Notes: generated by a model from the letters alone, not told the origin. Shown: positions 44,874-55,525, counted from the stretch's first letter. The stretch: DNA of 64,000 nt from Puniceicoccus vermicola (GCF_014230055.1 NZ_JACHVA010000101.1:305502-369501); one strand, 5' to 3'. A program made the numbers and translations.

Positions 44874-45275
44874 TATTATTCGTTGTGGAATGCAGGATGC
44901 ACCGGGACTTGCGGGAAATGGCCTGCGGGTGATTCGAATCAGCAAGTTCAGCGAGCGGCCTAATCATCCCAACTGAGAACAACGGGATTCCGATCTCGTG
45001 ATTTAGTGGAAAAGATCTAGCCCCAGTCTAGGCAGCTTGGGCTAGCGCTGGACGACTTTTCGAAACTTCAAAACCGTGGTACAGTGTTTCTGACCCCGTG
45101 GGCGAGAGATTTGGGTAGCTCGGCCGAGATGAACTTCGATTAAGGTTGTTGCTAACGCTGTCTCGGCATTGCGTAAGGATTGATCCAGGTAGGGGGGGAG
45201 AGGCATCTTGTTTTACCGGTCCAGCGTCTCGCTCATCGAGGAGCTTAGTTAGTGATACGAGGGTATTCTCGCCTT
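44874..45275. other. intergenic, nothing recognised
   Basis: About 400 bases without a credible gene. The only structure noted is CTAGCCC (45017-45023) complementary to GGGCTAG (45039-45045), which could be a weak terminator for the minus-strand operon but lacks a T-run. A seven-G run lies near 45190. Confidence 0.4.
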
Positions 45276-46016
45276 CTAAGGGGTGATCGGAGGTGGTGGT
45301 TTGCTGTCGATCACATTGCGAAGATTGATGCGCTCGCCGTACGGATCTTCCTCGGATGGGTATGCGTCGGATAGCACGATAAGCGAGCGCGTTCCAGGTA
45401 TGATCGCTTTCGGTCCTCCATTTCGAAGTTTCCATCCTGTTTCGCTTCCCTCGAATGCGGCGATCTTTACCCACATTTTACTTCCAGTTGGGTAGTCGAA
45501 AATGTATTCACCTCCCGACGGAATTTCAGCAAACTCTTCAGCCACTTTTGACGCTATTTTTCGATTGGAAAAGTTGAAGACGCGAGCTGTGTTAAGCGGA
45601 TGCTTCTCGACAGATGCATCAACGGTACGCACTCGGATCACGGGTGGTCCAGACTCCGCCTTGCTCGACATCGTGGCTACCAATACCAAGCTTTCACCTG
45701 GAGTTTTCAACTCTGTTTCTGCGAGGTCGACTTTGACCGGTGGGAGGTCAGGATCTTCTGCGGGCATGTAGCAATACAGTGTCAATTTGCCTGAAGGTGG
45801 TGCTTCGTAGAGACCAGATAGCGCAGAATCTCCGGCGAAGAGCCGGATCTCTTCACTGCCATTTTTGTAAAAGAGCTGCGGAGCCGCGCGACGTACTCCT
45901 AAGGTGCGGAACGTTTTGGCGGAATCTTCTCGCTGAGCCTCGAGGTTGCTTGAGCTGAGGACTGCGAGCGTTACGCAGGTGAGTAACTTGATTAGATTTC
46001 TTCGGGAGTAAGCCAT
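45276..46016 (-). CDS. exported protein of unknown function coupled to the Verru_Chthon gene
   Basis: A 246-residue protein with a leader (RRNLIKLLTCVTLAVLSSSN, cleavage near EAQ at residue ~28). The mature part is beta-rich: TLGVRRAAPQLFYKNGSEEI, then SGKLTLYCYMP, then YIFDYPTGSKMWVKIAAF, ending in a Pro-rich PPPPITP tail. Its start lies inside the end of the 1,173-residue gene (25-base overlap), implying coupled translation and a partnership with it. I do not recognise a named family. Downstream companions of Verru_Chthon cassette proteins are commonly small exported proteins of this kind, so a role in a surface or pseudopilus-like assembly is likely. Confidence 0.55.
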   Translation of the reverse strand: MAYSRRNLIKLLTCVTLAVLSSSNLEAQREDSAKTFRTLGVRRAAPQLFYKNGSEEIRLFAGDSALSGLYEAPPSGKLTLYCYMPAEDPDLPPVKVDLAETELKTPGESLVLVATMSSKAESGPPVIRVRTVDASVEKHPLNTARVFNFSNRKIASKVAEEFAEIPSGGEYIFDYPTGSKMWVKIAAFEGSETGWKLRNGGPKAIIPGTRSLIVLSDAYPSEEDPYGERINLRNVIDSKPPPPITP

Positions 46017-49000
46017 CGGAGTGAGACGATTTTATATTTTCGGCCAAAGGTTTGGTTTAGGTTACTGGCCAGTGAGGGATGAGTTTCGGGAGGGTTGGCA
46101 TTGTCTACGTATTCTGCAGTGCGCTGCACGACAATTTCGCACCATGCACGGCCGTCGATCGCCTTTGTCGTGGGGTTTATGACCTCCCCGTAAGAGCGAA
46201 TTGTGAAGGTGTCTGATCGTGCAGAGAGAGTAGAACCAATTGCAGAGAGGATATCGGCTTGTGTTAGATACTGTGGTGCAAAGGCAGATTTAGAGCTGTA
46301 GGGTGCCACTGATGTTGGTCCACCACGCATGGCGTCTATGTTATAGAATTGTCCACTGTAACTTGGAGTGTCGTCCAAGTGTAATGCTGTATCTGGATTT
46401 GCCGCAAGTGCGCCACTAGTAGTGCGATCCAGTGCCGCCTGAAGTGTACCCTTGAGGCGTTCATCCATTTGAGAGCCGTCAGGATACTGAGTATCTGGGT
46501 TGTCAACCAGGCGACGATTGATGAAGTCTGCCATTGAGATGAATGGTCCACGGTTGCGGATTTCAGTTACGATGTTATTGGCTAGCTGTGCAATCTGTTC
46601 TTCGTCCAGCTGGCGATAGCCCTGCCACGTATCGCTGTCGGTATTGGGTGCGAGAGTTGGATTGGAAAAGCGGGCCAGAGCGGATTGCAGTCGAGTTGCG
46701 GATGCAGTTTTGTCGATGGGGTCGTAGGCCAACTTATTGATGCCACCCAGAATGGCTCGCCAAGCCTGTTCGGATGTGGAGTTGATATTGAAAGCGCCTT
46801 TTATATTGAGGTGCTTTGCGGAAAGGGTTGCATCTTTGAGTTCATCTCCTGTGTATCCATCATTTACGCTGATGCGTGGGTTTGGGAGTTGGTTAGGAAT
46901 GACTGTATTTGCATCGTCTGTGGACTTTCCGGTTCCAGAATGAGGAACGGTAGAGACGAAATAACGGTCCCAGATCGCGCGATTTAAGTTCCACGAATAA
47001 TCGTAGTAAGTTTTAATCAGAGACGTAGGAACAGTCCCACCCGGTGTGGCCAGATAAAGCACATCATCTTCGTTTTTAATTCGAAAGTCAGCAAGACTGT
47101 TGCCAATCGCATAGGCCGGGTGCCCATTGGCAAAGCCTAAGTTTGCGTGCTGTAGCTGGCCCACGCTGAGTAGTGGTTGTGTGTCAGGGCGGAATTCAAA
47201 TAAAGTTGATTGTATAGTCTCTCCGGCCCCATTGGCGTCCAGAGTATATCCTGAGGATGCATCTTCGTTGTTGCCGACAATGTATTGCGGCCAATCATTG
47301 TTCGTGGAAGATGCTGTATAGCCAGGAGTCGTACTATCCATCCCATCGCCAGTATTGAATTCAGCATCTCTTGGGTGGCGTAGCACCATAAATGCCCGAG
47401 GGTTACCTTGTGCTAACCAACGCATGCTTGATTTGGCAAAAGCAGCTTTAAACGTTTGTGCAAAGGCCGGAATGGTTGCGGTGCTCAACGGTGCTGGTCC
47501 TTGCGCCAAGCCAGAACCCGAACTATAGCCAGGGTCTGTCCCTGAGTAGGCACGTGTGAAACTTTGATACCAGCGCTTATCGCCAGTTGTCGGATCGAAG
47601 CCGATGGGTTCAGTTTCAACGACCTCGCCCAGATAGGCGCAGATCTCCCCTTGATTCATGTTTGTGCTGTCTATGTAGGAATAGGTTATATCAGCCGAGA
47701 TTGTCTTATCCGCAGCTCCATTGGATCGGTTTATGGCTACACGATATTCGGTGCTCCCATCACTCGTCGGGCTTTTCTGCGAAATGGATGGCATTAGGAC
47801 GTGTCCAGCCGGATTGAAGCCTTCGGTCAGGACATTCTGAGGTTCTCCGTTGGCAGGGGCATTGAAAAGCTTGTTATTTTCAGAACCTTGCAGGCTGTAG
47901 ATTATGCTCTCCCCCGGTCCAATGGTTTGGGTTTCTACTACAAAGCGGAAATAGCTGTCGTAACTTCCGGTGCTGCCGGGGCCACTTCTGGTTGCACCTG
48001 CCCGATTCAAGCTTCTGGTTTCCTTAACGATCCATGGAAAATTTGGGTCTCCAGTAGGGTCGGCCTCTTGAAGCTGAAGCCACGCCTTCGAGCTGTATCG
48101 ACGCTGGAATCCGACTTCGTACCGGGCTGCCGCAATTGGTACAGTATATGGGTTCCAGAGTGTGACGGTGGGAAATATTGCAAGATGGATGTCGGTGCCG
48201 CTTGGAGAGACAACATACTGAAAACCGAGGGAAAGGTAAGTGAGTACGGGTGAGATTCCGCTTTGGGTTTTAGTTGGAAGACGGGGTGTGAGTTCGGTGC
48301 CTGCAGTGGTTTGGGCAAAACTGCGCAGTTGCCCCCAAGTGGGAACGCCGAAGTCGGGGTCGACTGAGTCTCCTGTGTTGGCTTCCACTTGAAACAGTCG
48401 ATCAGTATTCAGTGGGGTAGTGGCCCCGGTGGCCAGCAGAGCGGAGAGGTCTTGTTTCAACCCCCCAGCATAGGTGTCTGTAGGTATCCCTTCGGAGTAT
48501 GCCGAAATATCGTGATGGCGATATCCGATCATTTTCGAGATTTTGGCATCATCGGCGATCGCTGTGCTGAGTCGGGGTAGCTGTTCGGTCGTCGTGATTC
48601 TGAGTAGTCTTTCATCGCTGGGATCATAGGCTGAAGTGCTAATGATCTTCTCGAGCATATCATCGTCCGAAAGCGTGGTGCTATCGGACATGTTGTCAGC
48701 ATCCATGAGTTCGATGGCAGCTCGAGGCGATGTGACAAATGCATTGGCTGAATCCTCCAGTGTGGTTGGCATCAGGAGGTTTACTCGTGCCTTGCTTCCC
48801 TCGTCTCCGACCCACCATGCGTAGCCCCCAAGGTTGGTTGGGCTGCTGCCACTGATTTCCTTCAAAGGTGCTGCTACATAATCGATAGGGGCGTTGCCCA
48901 CCGTATTGGGGCCCACGAGTAAGCGTGCAGGTTGATTCGCGATGGTGATGTCCGTGGAAAAAGCTGTTGCCGCCGTTAGATTTGTGACGGTATCGGTCGG

Positions 49001-49513
49001 ATCGAAAGGAAGATTTGTCGGAGTAGCGGAGGTATTGCCCTGACCTTCATTGCCACTGATTAGCCAATTGGTTAGCTTGGCTTGGCTGCCCTTTCTGTCA
49101 GAAGCGGCGATGATGGCCGTTGCTGCGGAACTGGGAACCTGTTGGTAATCCGCGGTGGCTCCATTCCGATAGCTGCCTACCCAATGTCCACTGGTATCGG
49201 TTGTATTAAGCAAGTTTGCATCGATATTTGCAAGTGCGGTTGTGCGTTGATCGGGGCCGGTATACTTTTGAAGCTCTCCGAGGGCAATTGTCGCACCCAG
49301 ACGGGCATTTTGCTCCGCGAGAATTAGGTCGTTGCTCCGGCTTGTTTCGACTGAGACGAGCGTGGAAATGCTCAGGAGAATGAGCAGGACAAAAGACATC
49401 AAGCTCAGGGAAATGATGAGCGCGAATCCGGTTCGTTTGGTTGCTTTGAGCTTCGGGTTCACTGAGAGAATGGGTTTCTGCTGATTGGTTATGGAGTCTA
49501 GTGGGAGCATCAA
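45992..49513 (-). CDS. Verru_Chthon cassette protein A-like giant pilin-like protein
   Basis: A 1,173-residue protein. After ~29 polar residues comes a single hydrophobic segment, GFALIISLSLMSFVLLILLS, followed by STLVSVETSRSN and ARLGATIALGELQKYTGPDQR. This is the recognisable head of the TIGR02600-type Verru_Chthon cassette proteins, which resemble PilX/minor-pilin N-termini. The remaining ~1,050 residues are exported, Ser/Thr/Asn-rich and largely beta. Near the end, EEQIAQLANNIVTEIRNRGPF and SMADFINRRLVDN resemble the helical region of general secretion K-type minor pseudopilins. The gene overlaps the next gene and lies downstream of the GH5-like gene. A truncated paralogue is at 58461-59725. 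Its function is unproven; an assembly or secretion role is likely. Confidence 0.75.
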   Translation of the reverse strand: MMLPLDSITNQQKPILSVNPKLKATKRTGFALIISLSLMSFVLLILLSISTLVSVETSRSNDLILAEQNARLGATIALGELQKYTGPDQRTTALANIDANLLNTTDTSGHWVGSYRNGATADYQQVPSSAATAIIAASDRKGSQAKLTNWLISGNEGQGNTSATPTNLPFDPTDTVTNLTAATAFSTDITIANQPARLLVGPNTVGNAPIDYVAAPLKEISGSSPTNLGGYAWWVGDEGSKARVNLLMPTTLEDSANAFVTSPRAAIELMDADNMSDSTTLSDDDMLEKIISTSAYDPSDERLLRITTTEQLPRLSTAIADDAKISKMIGYRHHDISAYSEGIPTDTYAGGLKQDLSALLATGATTPLNTDRLFQVEANTGDSVDPDFGVPTWGQLRSFAQTTAGTELTPRLPTKTQSGISPVLTYLSLGFQYVVSPSGTDIHLAIFPTVTLWNPYTVPIAAARYEVGFQRRYSSKAWLQLQEADPTGDPNFPWIVKETRSLNRAGATRSGPGSTGSYDSYFRFVVETQTIGPGESIIYSLQGSENNKLFNAPANGEPQNVLTEGFNPAGHVLMPSISQKSPTSDGSTEYRVAINRSNGAADKTISADITYSYIDSTNMNQGEICAYLGEVVETEPIGFDPTTGDKRWYQSFTRAYSGTDPGYSSGSGLAQGPAPLSTATIPAFAQTFKAAFAKSSMRWLAQGNPRAFMVLRHPRDAEFNTGDGMDSTTPGYTASSTNNDWPQYIVGNNEDASSGYTLDANGAGETIQSTLFEFRPDTQPLLSVGQLQHANLGFANGHPAYAIGNSLADFRIKNEDDVLYLATPGGTVPTSLIKTYYDYSWNLNRAIWDRYFVSTVPHSGTGKSTDDANTVIPNQLPNPRISVNDGYTGDELKDATLSAKHLNIKGAFNINSTSEQAWRAILGGINKLAYDPIDKTASATRLQSALARFSNPTLAPNTDSDTWQGYRQLDEEQIAQLANNIVTEIRNRGPFISMADFINRRLVDNPDTQYPDGSQMDERLKGTLQAALDRTTSGALAANPDTALHLDDTPSYSGQFYNIDAMRGGPTSVAPYSSKSAFAPQYLTQADILSAIGSTLSARSDTFTIRSYGEVINPTTKAIDGRAWCEIVVQRTAEYVDNANPPETHPSLASNLNQTFGRKYKIVSLRWLTPEEI

Positions 49514-49578
49514 ATTTACCTCGTTAGGGTTAAGTGTATATTATCTTCGGTTCCAGCTGGCACTCAGTTGCGTTCAGG

Positions 49579-52500
49579 CTATTCAGCCAAGGTGACTTCG
49601 AGATAGCGTGAGCTGGAAAACCATGTCTCATTTGTTCCGGTGGCGTAGCTGTATTGAAGATAGCGACCGGATGCATCACCGAAACTGATTTGAAAATCTA
49701 TGCCGAAGGTGGTGCCTGGTTGCGGTTTGATTCCGAGTTCCCCCCAGGGGATGAGGATTTCCATCGTGTAGCCTTCGGGGGTGCGCATGCGCCCGAGACT
49801 TGCGGAATTTGTCAGGCTGGTGGCTCTGTTGATGCCCGGGCGTTTGTAAGCGAAAAACAGCTGTTTGCTGGGCTTGGTTTTGCTGTTGTTCTTGTCGATG
49901 AATAGTTCGATACAATCGCCTTCATACCATTTCTCGCCTTCATTGACGATGGGGGCACCGTTTTTATCCACGGCGATATACAGTGCTAGGCCTTGGGGCG
50001 TCGCGAGCATCCAAATATCTGCTTTCTCTTCCCCTTTGCGGTTGCCGGTAACCAATACGCTGCCGATGTTTTGCCAAGAGGGGACGTTGTCTTCATCGAC
50101 CGAGAGGCTGGTGCTTTGATTCCACGCAGTTTCGCTTGGGTCACCGTCGGTAGTGATTTTGACATCGCTGTGGAGCGGGAGGACTATTTTTCCGGTCGTT
50201 GGTTGCTGTGCCGTGGGCATCCGCTCCGAGAGGTTCTCGATCATCTTCGCCTTCTCGGTGTTGGTATTGGTCAGTAGTTGGAAGCCGCCGATCCGGGCGT
50301 TGTGTCGGTTTGTGATAAGATTGGAAACCACGGTGAACTCGAGGCGCTGAATGCGGGAGAAATCGACCTCCTGATCGGGAAAGTCGCTGGCGGTGAGTTG
50401 GATTTCTCGCCATTCAGGATCCTCGAACATCGTATTCAGGTTACGTGATTTGGCCTTATGATTTTTGCCTTCATTATCGGTCCAGGTGATGGTCACATGG
50501 CAGTCGCGAGGTAAGGTGCCATCTCCCTTGAAGTAGAAGCTAATTGCTTTGCAGTCTTCAGGTTTCAGACCGGGAAGTGATTGGGTTTCAAACCAAGCAC
50601 CTGCATGCCATTCTTGTGTGTGTTGGCCGAAGACGAGATCGACCACATCTTCTTTATCGTGCCTTGCTGAGGTTGCTGTCAAATTTCCGTAGGCCTGATA
50701 GGACTTAAATTCACTGGGATAGGTAAGCTCGATCCGATAGCCATCGGGATTAGTGTCAGCATTTTCCTCTTCGACTTCAGTGTTTGTTTTCTTGGAAAGG
50801 AGTGCCGTGTATTCTGCCACACTTAGGCGTGGCGGATCTGTGGCTTCGGGTGTCGGGACGAATGGTGCTGGCCAGTTGCTGACATTGTCGGAGGTGGGAG
50901 CACTTATGGAGGGTGCCGCGATTTCAAACCAAAGGGTGCTCAAGCCTGGATTGAGGGAGAATATGATTTGTCCATTTCTGCGCTCCACGGGCACCTCGCC
51001 GATTCGTCTGCCTTCGACGTCGAGGGCGTAGACGTTGAGATCATTTCGCTCGAGATTAGTCAGTGCTACGCGACCGTGCAGCCCTTCGATGAGGATGGGC
51101 GCACTGCCGACTTTTGTTATGCGCACGACATTGTCGTCTCCGGTGGTGTAGACTGTGCCTGTATTCTGTATTCTTCCGGCAGCGACCATCAGCATACGCT
51201 TGGACTTGGCAATGGGCGCACCGTCGGTGCTGGTGAGAGCGATTGTTCCATAGGGGCGATCTAACTGGGTCGCTAGATTATCAGTAGCATTGGTAGGCCG
51301 CAGTCCGGGATAGCCTGAGATGGCCTGGGTCCGTGGGCTGTTGATTAGAAGCGTTCCGGTTCCCCAATCGGTTTGCAGGGCTCCGTTATCGCTATAATAG
51401 GTTGCGGTATCCATGCTGTTGGGGCCGAGATCAATGTCCCAACGTTTTGCCGCAGTAAGGTAGAACCGGAAGAGCCAGCGGGGATCTTTCCCTAGGCGGT
51501 CGAACTGGCCAGCAGCTGGGAAAACTAGGAATTGGTCGTCGCACCAACCAAGCGTGTGGCGTCTATCTGCACTAAGGCCGATCGGTGTAGCCCCATCAGG
51601 CAGAGAGCTTACTTCGATGGCGGCTTCGAGTGTTTTAAAGGTTACCTCGAGTGGCGCCTCATAGCCAAAATTGAGGGTGAACGTGGTCGGAGTGTCCAAG
51701 TTCTGAGTGACGAGTTCGGGATGCAGTTCACGTGCCGGGGCAGCGAGGTCTCTTTTCTTGTGGTAGCGGTCATTCCAAGGGTTATCACCGAGGATAACGG
51801 CGTGACGCGCTTGGCTGTAGTTCCCGCTGGCGGTGCGTCCTGTGCTAAAGACCACATCTGCATCGCCTCCGTAGGTTTCGTCGAAGAATGTCGTTTCGGT
51901 GCGGTGGAGCATGGGGAGGAATTGCGCCGCATTGCCAATGGTGCCGCCGCCCCCCTCGAGTCCGACTGCGTGGAGATTTTGCTCTGCGACATCTTCAGCC
52001 GAGTGGGCGATCTGCGCGGTGTAGCGGGCTGGTGGAATGTCGCTCCGTCGCATGATGGCTGCGGCGATTCGGTGGATTGCCATGGAAGGAGAATCGTGTA
52101 AAGTGGTGAAGGATTTATGGAACTTTTTTCTCCACTCGATCCAATTGTAAGTGATGTCTTTGTTCGGCATGCGCTCTCCGCCCCAGAGTTGGCTCCAGGT
52201 GAAATGCACGCTGCCGTCAATGCCTTGGAATCCCATCATCGCAGCGATGGCGAGGTGGGCGTCGGCGCGGTAGGCCAGCCCGCCAGCAGTCCATTCATTG
52301 TTCCAGCCGGGGTAGCCATCGACGTTAATACGGGCCATGTTCGTAAACCAGTTCTTGGTGCTGACATCGACCCCATCAACCGTGATCCCGGAGTTGCCTG
52401 GGCGTGCAGAGAATGCGATTTGATCCCCTCCATAGAGGTGGACAGAGATCGAGTTGGTGCCTTCGATTTCGGCGAGTTGATTCTGAGGGCCTCGAAGTTC

Positions 52501-53646
52501 ATGGCTGCCGATGATTTGGCCTTCGAAGCCGCTTTCCCGCAGATACTCGCTAGCCTCTAGGTAGAACTCGGTCGAAATTTCGCGGTAAAATGCGATGAGG
52601 TCGTTATAGCGTGCTGCGCCCCGTGCCTTGGAGCGGTAGGAGCGCTTCCAATTATTGAGAACTTGGAGCTGAGGGCGGTAAACGTTCCCTTTGGCCGGAT
52701 CTTCATTGTCGAAGAGTCCGGATGTGCCTGAAGCGTCCGTCCATACTTCTGCCAGATTCTCCCGGTCACCATAGCGTTCCAGAAGCCATGCATTCCAGGC
52801 GGCATCAAACCATTCCTGCACCGATGGGGGTGTTTTGAAGGCCCAATCCCAGAAAGGGCCGTTCTCATTAATGATCTCGATACAGATGACGGCGGGGTCT
52901 TCGGCTAAGCTTTTTCCTGTATATGGATTAACGTGATTAATGAGTTCAGAGGTGGCTCGTTTCCATGCCTCCACCATGACTGGCATCGGAAATACTCCTT
53001 TCCAGCCATAGTTATCCTTCTTTGCCAGCTCTTCCCAGTCCTCTATACCGATTTCTTCGGTCCATCCGCGTTGATCGATCAGATCTAGATAAATGTAGAT
53101 TCCTCGATCAATGAAGGCCTTCATTAGCTTGTCGATGATCGCGATCCGTTCGGGATCTAATTCGAAAACGCTTCCGGATTTGAGGAAGCTGACGCTCGTC
53201 CAAATGTGGTCGTTGTGGTGGAAACGGACGACGTTGTAACCGTTTGCTGCGATTGAGTCCGCGATCACCTCGATCTGCTTGTCATTTTCGGGAAAACTCG
53301 CGCCATAAGCCAGCGTCGTGCCCCAGAAACGAACGGGGGTTCCATCTTCGAATTCCAAATTACCATTCTCATTGGTCAGCAAAGCGCCGTGAGCTCCGGC
53401 GGGTTTGCCGTCGTTCAGCCACGAGTCAGCGTCGGCCACAGAACCTTTGGCAAACCGGGGGAAGCGCTGCTCATCCCAGACGACTAGATCGGCAGGGTCT
53501 GCCAGAGCATCCTCGGGTGCCTGAGAGACGACAAGGTCATCGACGTCCGCAGTCGATGCGGTCGTCGATGATTTTGCACTGTACGAAATGGCACTACTGG
53601 AGAGAAGCAGTAGTAGGCACAGAGAGAAGTGGTGGATCTTTTTCAA
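49579..53646 (-). CDS. secreted GH5-like (clan A) multidomain glycosidase with two C-terminal carbohydrate-binding-type domains
   Basis: A 1,355-residue exported protein (leader near residues 1-23, ISYSA). The barrel spans ~residues 60-520: GTTLAYGASFPENDKQ, NGYNVVRFHHNDH, CIEIINENGPFWDWAF with the Asn-Glu acid/base near residue 260, and GYPGWNNEWTAGG near 450, where the Glu is the candidate nucleophile. Residues ~520-900 add beta domains seen in exo-acting GH5/GH42-like enzymes. Residues ~960-1,140 form a CBM11/CIA30-like sandwich (YQAYGNLTAT, then ISFYFKGDG). The last ~180 residues are a CBM9-like module (KADIWMLATPQGLALYIAVD, YEGDCIELFID, YTMEILIPW). The backbone target is unknown. It is encoded in a minus-strand series with a deacetylase upstream. 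Confidence 0.75.
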   Translation of the reverse strand: MKKIHHFSLCLLLLLSSSAISYSAKSSTTASTADVDDLVVSQAPEDALADPADLVVWDEQRFPRFAKGSVADADSWLNDGKPAGAHGALLTNENGNLEFEDGTPVRFWGTTLAYGASFPENDKQIEVIADSIAANGYNVVRFHHNDHIWTSVSFLKSGSVFELDPERIAIIDKLMKAFIDRGIYIYLDLIDQRGWTEEIGIEDWEELAKKDNYGWKGVFPMPVMVEAWKRATSELINHVNPYTGKSLAEDPAVICIEIINENGPFWDWAFKTPPSVQEWFDAAWNAWLLERYGDRENLAEVWTDASGTSGLFDNEDPAKGNVYRPQLQVLNNWKRSYRSKARGAARYNDLIAFYREISTEFYLEASEYLRESGFEGQIIGSHELRGPQNQLAEIEGTNSISVHLYGGDQIAFSARPGNSGITVDGVDVSTKNWFTNMARINVDGYPGWNNEWTAGGLAYRADAHLAIAAMMGFQGIDGSVHFTWSQLWGGERMPNKDITYNWIEWRKKFHKSFTTLHDSPSMAIHRIAAAIMRRSDIPPARYTAQIAHSAEDVAEQNLHAVGLEGGGGTIGNAAQFLPMLHRTETTFFDETYGGDADVVFSTGRTASGNYSQARHAVILGDNPWNDRYHKKRDLAAPARELHPELVTQNLDTPTTFTLNFGYEAPLEVTFKTLEAAIEVSSLPDGATPIGLSADRRHTLGWCDDQFLVFPAAGQFDRLGKDPRWLFRFYLTAAKRWDIDLGPNSMDTATYYSDNGALQTDWGTGTLLINSPRTQAISGYPGLRPTNATDNLATQLDRPYGTIALTSTDGAPIAKSKRMLMVAAGRIQNTGTVYTTGDDNVVRITKVGSAPILIEGLHGRVALTNLERNDLNVYALDVEGRRIGEVPVERRNGQIIFSLNPGLSTLWFEIAAPSISAPTSDNVSNWPAPFVPTPEATDPPRLSVAEYTALLSKKTNTEVEEENADTNPDGYRIELTYPSEFKSYQAYGNLTATSARHDKEDVVDLVFGQHTQEWHAGAWFETQSLPGLKPEDCKAISFYFKGDGTLPRDCHVTITWTDNEGKNHKAKSRNLNTMFEDPEWREIQLTASDFPDQEVDFSRIQRLEFTVVSNLITNRHNARIGGFQLLTNTNTEKAKMIENLSERMPTAQQPTTGKIVLPLHSDVKITTDGDPSETAWNQSTSLSVDEDNVPSWQNIGSVLVTGNRKGEEKADIWMLATPQGLALYIAVDKNGAPIVNEGEKWYEGDCIELFIDKNNSKTKPSKQLFFAYKRPGINRATSLTNSASLGRMRTPEGYTMEILIPWGELGIKPQPGTTFGIDFQISFGDASGRYLQYSYATGTNETWFSSSRYLEVTLAE

Positions 53647-53719
53647 GAGATGGAGTTAGGTTGTAGAATTGATTTTTGTCGGTTGAACCATGTCGCGGTT
53701 GCTGGATCAAAAAGGCGAC

Positions 53720-55525
53720 TCATAGTTGAGGCCAGGAAAGCTCAACACGGCCATCCGTCACTGGGATTTCACTGCCTTGCCAAGTGACGGATGTTACGTG
53801 GGCGGGGAGGTCTAGGCTGATCGGGCAGCGTTCAGCGAGCCATGGGTTGAGCCATGGGCGTTCGAGTTTTACAATCGTGGTGTCGGGTGTGCTGGACTCG
53901 ACGGAAATATCTATGTTCTCTTTGGCCCACATCCAGAGGGCAAACTCGTTGTTGGAAGGATACCAAGCGGTGGGGTGTCCGGCAAATTGGGCGACAAAGT
54001 CATCGAATTTCTGCCATTGTTCATCGGAGTTTCCAATTTGCCAGCTGTGGCCTTTTAGGTAGAAGACTGCGTTTTCTTGCTCGAGGAATACTGGCCAGTC
54101 GGCGACGAGCATCTTGTTTCCGCTGCCCCATAGGCCGTTCGAGCGCATGAGGAGCAAATCGTCGACATCCTCAATTGTCTGCCGTTGGGTAAGCTGGGTG
54201 CGGGCGATCCACAGCCCAGATTCTTGCATGGCGCGATAGACATAGTCTCCTTCTTCATCCAGGCCGGGGGCATAGCCGTTGGGGTAAGAGAAAGCGATGA
54301 CCGGGTGGCCCAAGCGATTCTCGAGGAGTAACCGCATCGCAGTAATATTCTCAAGGGCTGCTTGTGGGGTCAGCGTATTGAGCGCGGTGTGACTGTAGCC
54401 GTGCACACCAATCTCGGCCCCCATCGCTTCCAGCTGATCCATAAAATTCAGGGCAGGGGAGTTGCCGTTCAGCATGAACGTTGGGCTATATCCGTGTTTT
54501 ATCAGAATTTCTGCACAGCGAAGATCAGAACTCTTGCCGTCGTCCCATGAAGTTAGGACGACCTTGTCTTTGCCCTCAGGGAAAACAGGGAAAGTAGGTG
54601 CTCCACCAGAGAGCTGGGAGCCGTGGAGTTCCAGAGTGTCTACGACTGAGCGCGTGGGATCGACCGTCTGCATGAGTTCGCCTTCGACGTCGTAGCTCTT
54701 GTCACGTGTTGCCTTGTGGCGCATGATGACTGAGGAAAAGAGGTCTTTGGTCAGAATTTCGAGGCGATTGAGTGGCGAACGAATATGGAAAGAGGCCGAG
54801 TAAACACGCCTCTTTTTCCAGCGATCCAGTTCGTACGAGAGCGGGATGGGCAGACCTTCGGTGCCTTCGACCACCGCCTCGCCCGGCTTCGTCATGTAGC
54901 CACCAACGAACCAGTTGCCGGTGGGGAGAGGGAAAGGTATATCGACGGAACCATCATCAGAGACCGGCAATTCGAGTGTGATTGGATCGCTGGGTTTCAG
55001 TTCGGTGGGGTTGGCTTGCTCCAGTGTAATTCGGCTGACCGGCCAGGTTTTTTGCCAGCGCCACAGGTCGCCTTGCGGGTCAAGACGAATGCTCTCAGTT
55101 GGTTCCGAGGTATGTATCCAGAACTCGAAGCGTTGTGGCTCACCTTCTTCAGCATGGATATAGTTTGGGGCGATACGGACGTCGGGGTTGCGTCCACCAA
55201 CCATCATGATGCTCAGATCACGATTGACGTAGCCGCCTGAAAAATTGCTTTCGATCACGCCGTGCCACCAACCCGCAGGGAGTGGGGCGTCGAGTTTCCA
55301 TTCGATGCGGGCGTTCTTTTTGTGATCAAAATTGTCTTCACAGGATCGGTCGAGGGTGACTCCGATCAGATTCCCGCCGCTAGTCGTTAGAATCTTCCCG
55401 CCCGTGGATTGTTCGGCATCAAGGACAATTTTGCCGTCTGCGAAGCGTGGAGCCTCGTGATGCGCACCCATGAGTGGTCGTGCAATCATGGTTGCGAATA
55501 ACAGGAAATACAAAGTAGTGCGCAT
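53720..55525 (-). CDS. secreted polysaccharide deacetylase (CE4/NodB-type) with N-terminal beta module
   Basis: About 601 residues from the ATG at 55525; an ATG at 55558 adds 11 polar residues ahead of the leader. The leader MRTTLYFLLFATMIARPLMG is followed by ~230 residues of beta-sandwich. The NodB domain starts near residue 318 with VVLTSWDDGKSSDLR (first Asp pair) and GVHGYSHTAL (His pair near 378), with SYPNGYAPGLD as the third motif. The tail is another small beta module. CE4 enzymes remove N- or O-acetyl groups from chitin, peptidoglycan, xylan or related glycans. The DDGK variant and the Asn before Gly in the third motif are atypical, so the acyl target is uncertain. It is preceded by a motif copy at 55716. 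Confidence 0.8.
   Translation of the reverse strand: MRTTLYFLLFATMIARPLMGAHHEAPRFADGKIVLDAEQSTGGKILTTSGGNLIGVTLDRSCEDNFDHKKNARIEWKLDAPLPAGWWHGVIESNFSGGYVNRDLSIMMVGGRNPDVRIAPNYIHAEEGEPQRFEFWIHTSEPTESIRLDPQGDLWRWQKTWPVSRITLEQANPTELKPSDPITLELPVSDDGSVDIPFPLPTGNWFVGGYMTKPGEAVVEGTEGLPIPLSYELDRWKKRRVYSASFHIRSPLNRLEILTKDLFSSVIMRHKATRDKSYDVEGELMQTVDPTRSVVDTLELHGSQLSGGAPTFPVFPEGKDKVVLTSWDDGKSSDLRCAEILIKHGYSPTFMLNGNSPALNFMDQLEAMGAEIGVHGYSHTALNTLTPQAALENITAMRLLLENRLGHPVIAFSYPNGYAPGLDEEGDYVYRAMQESGLWIARTQLTQRQTIEDVDDLLLMRSNGLWGSGNKMLVADWPVFLEQENAVFYLKGHSWQIGNSDEQWQKFDDFVAQFAGHPTAWYPSNNEFALWMWAKENIDISVESSTPDTTIVKLERPWLNPWLAERCPISLDLPAHVTSVTWQGSEIPVTDGRVELSWPQL

Noticed and set aside
45017..45045. CTAGCCC/GGGCTAG hairpin as terminator of the minus-strand operon
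   Set aside because: It lies about 230 bases past the last stop codon and has no T-run on the relevant strand; left as an observation only.
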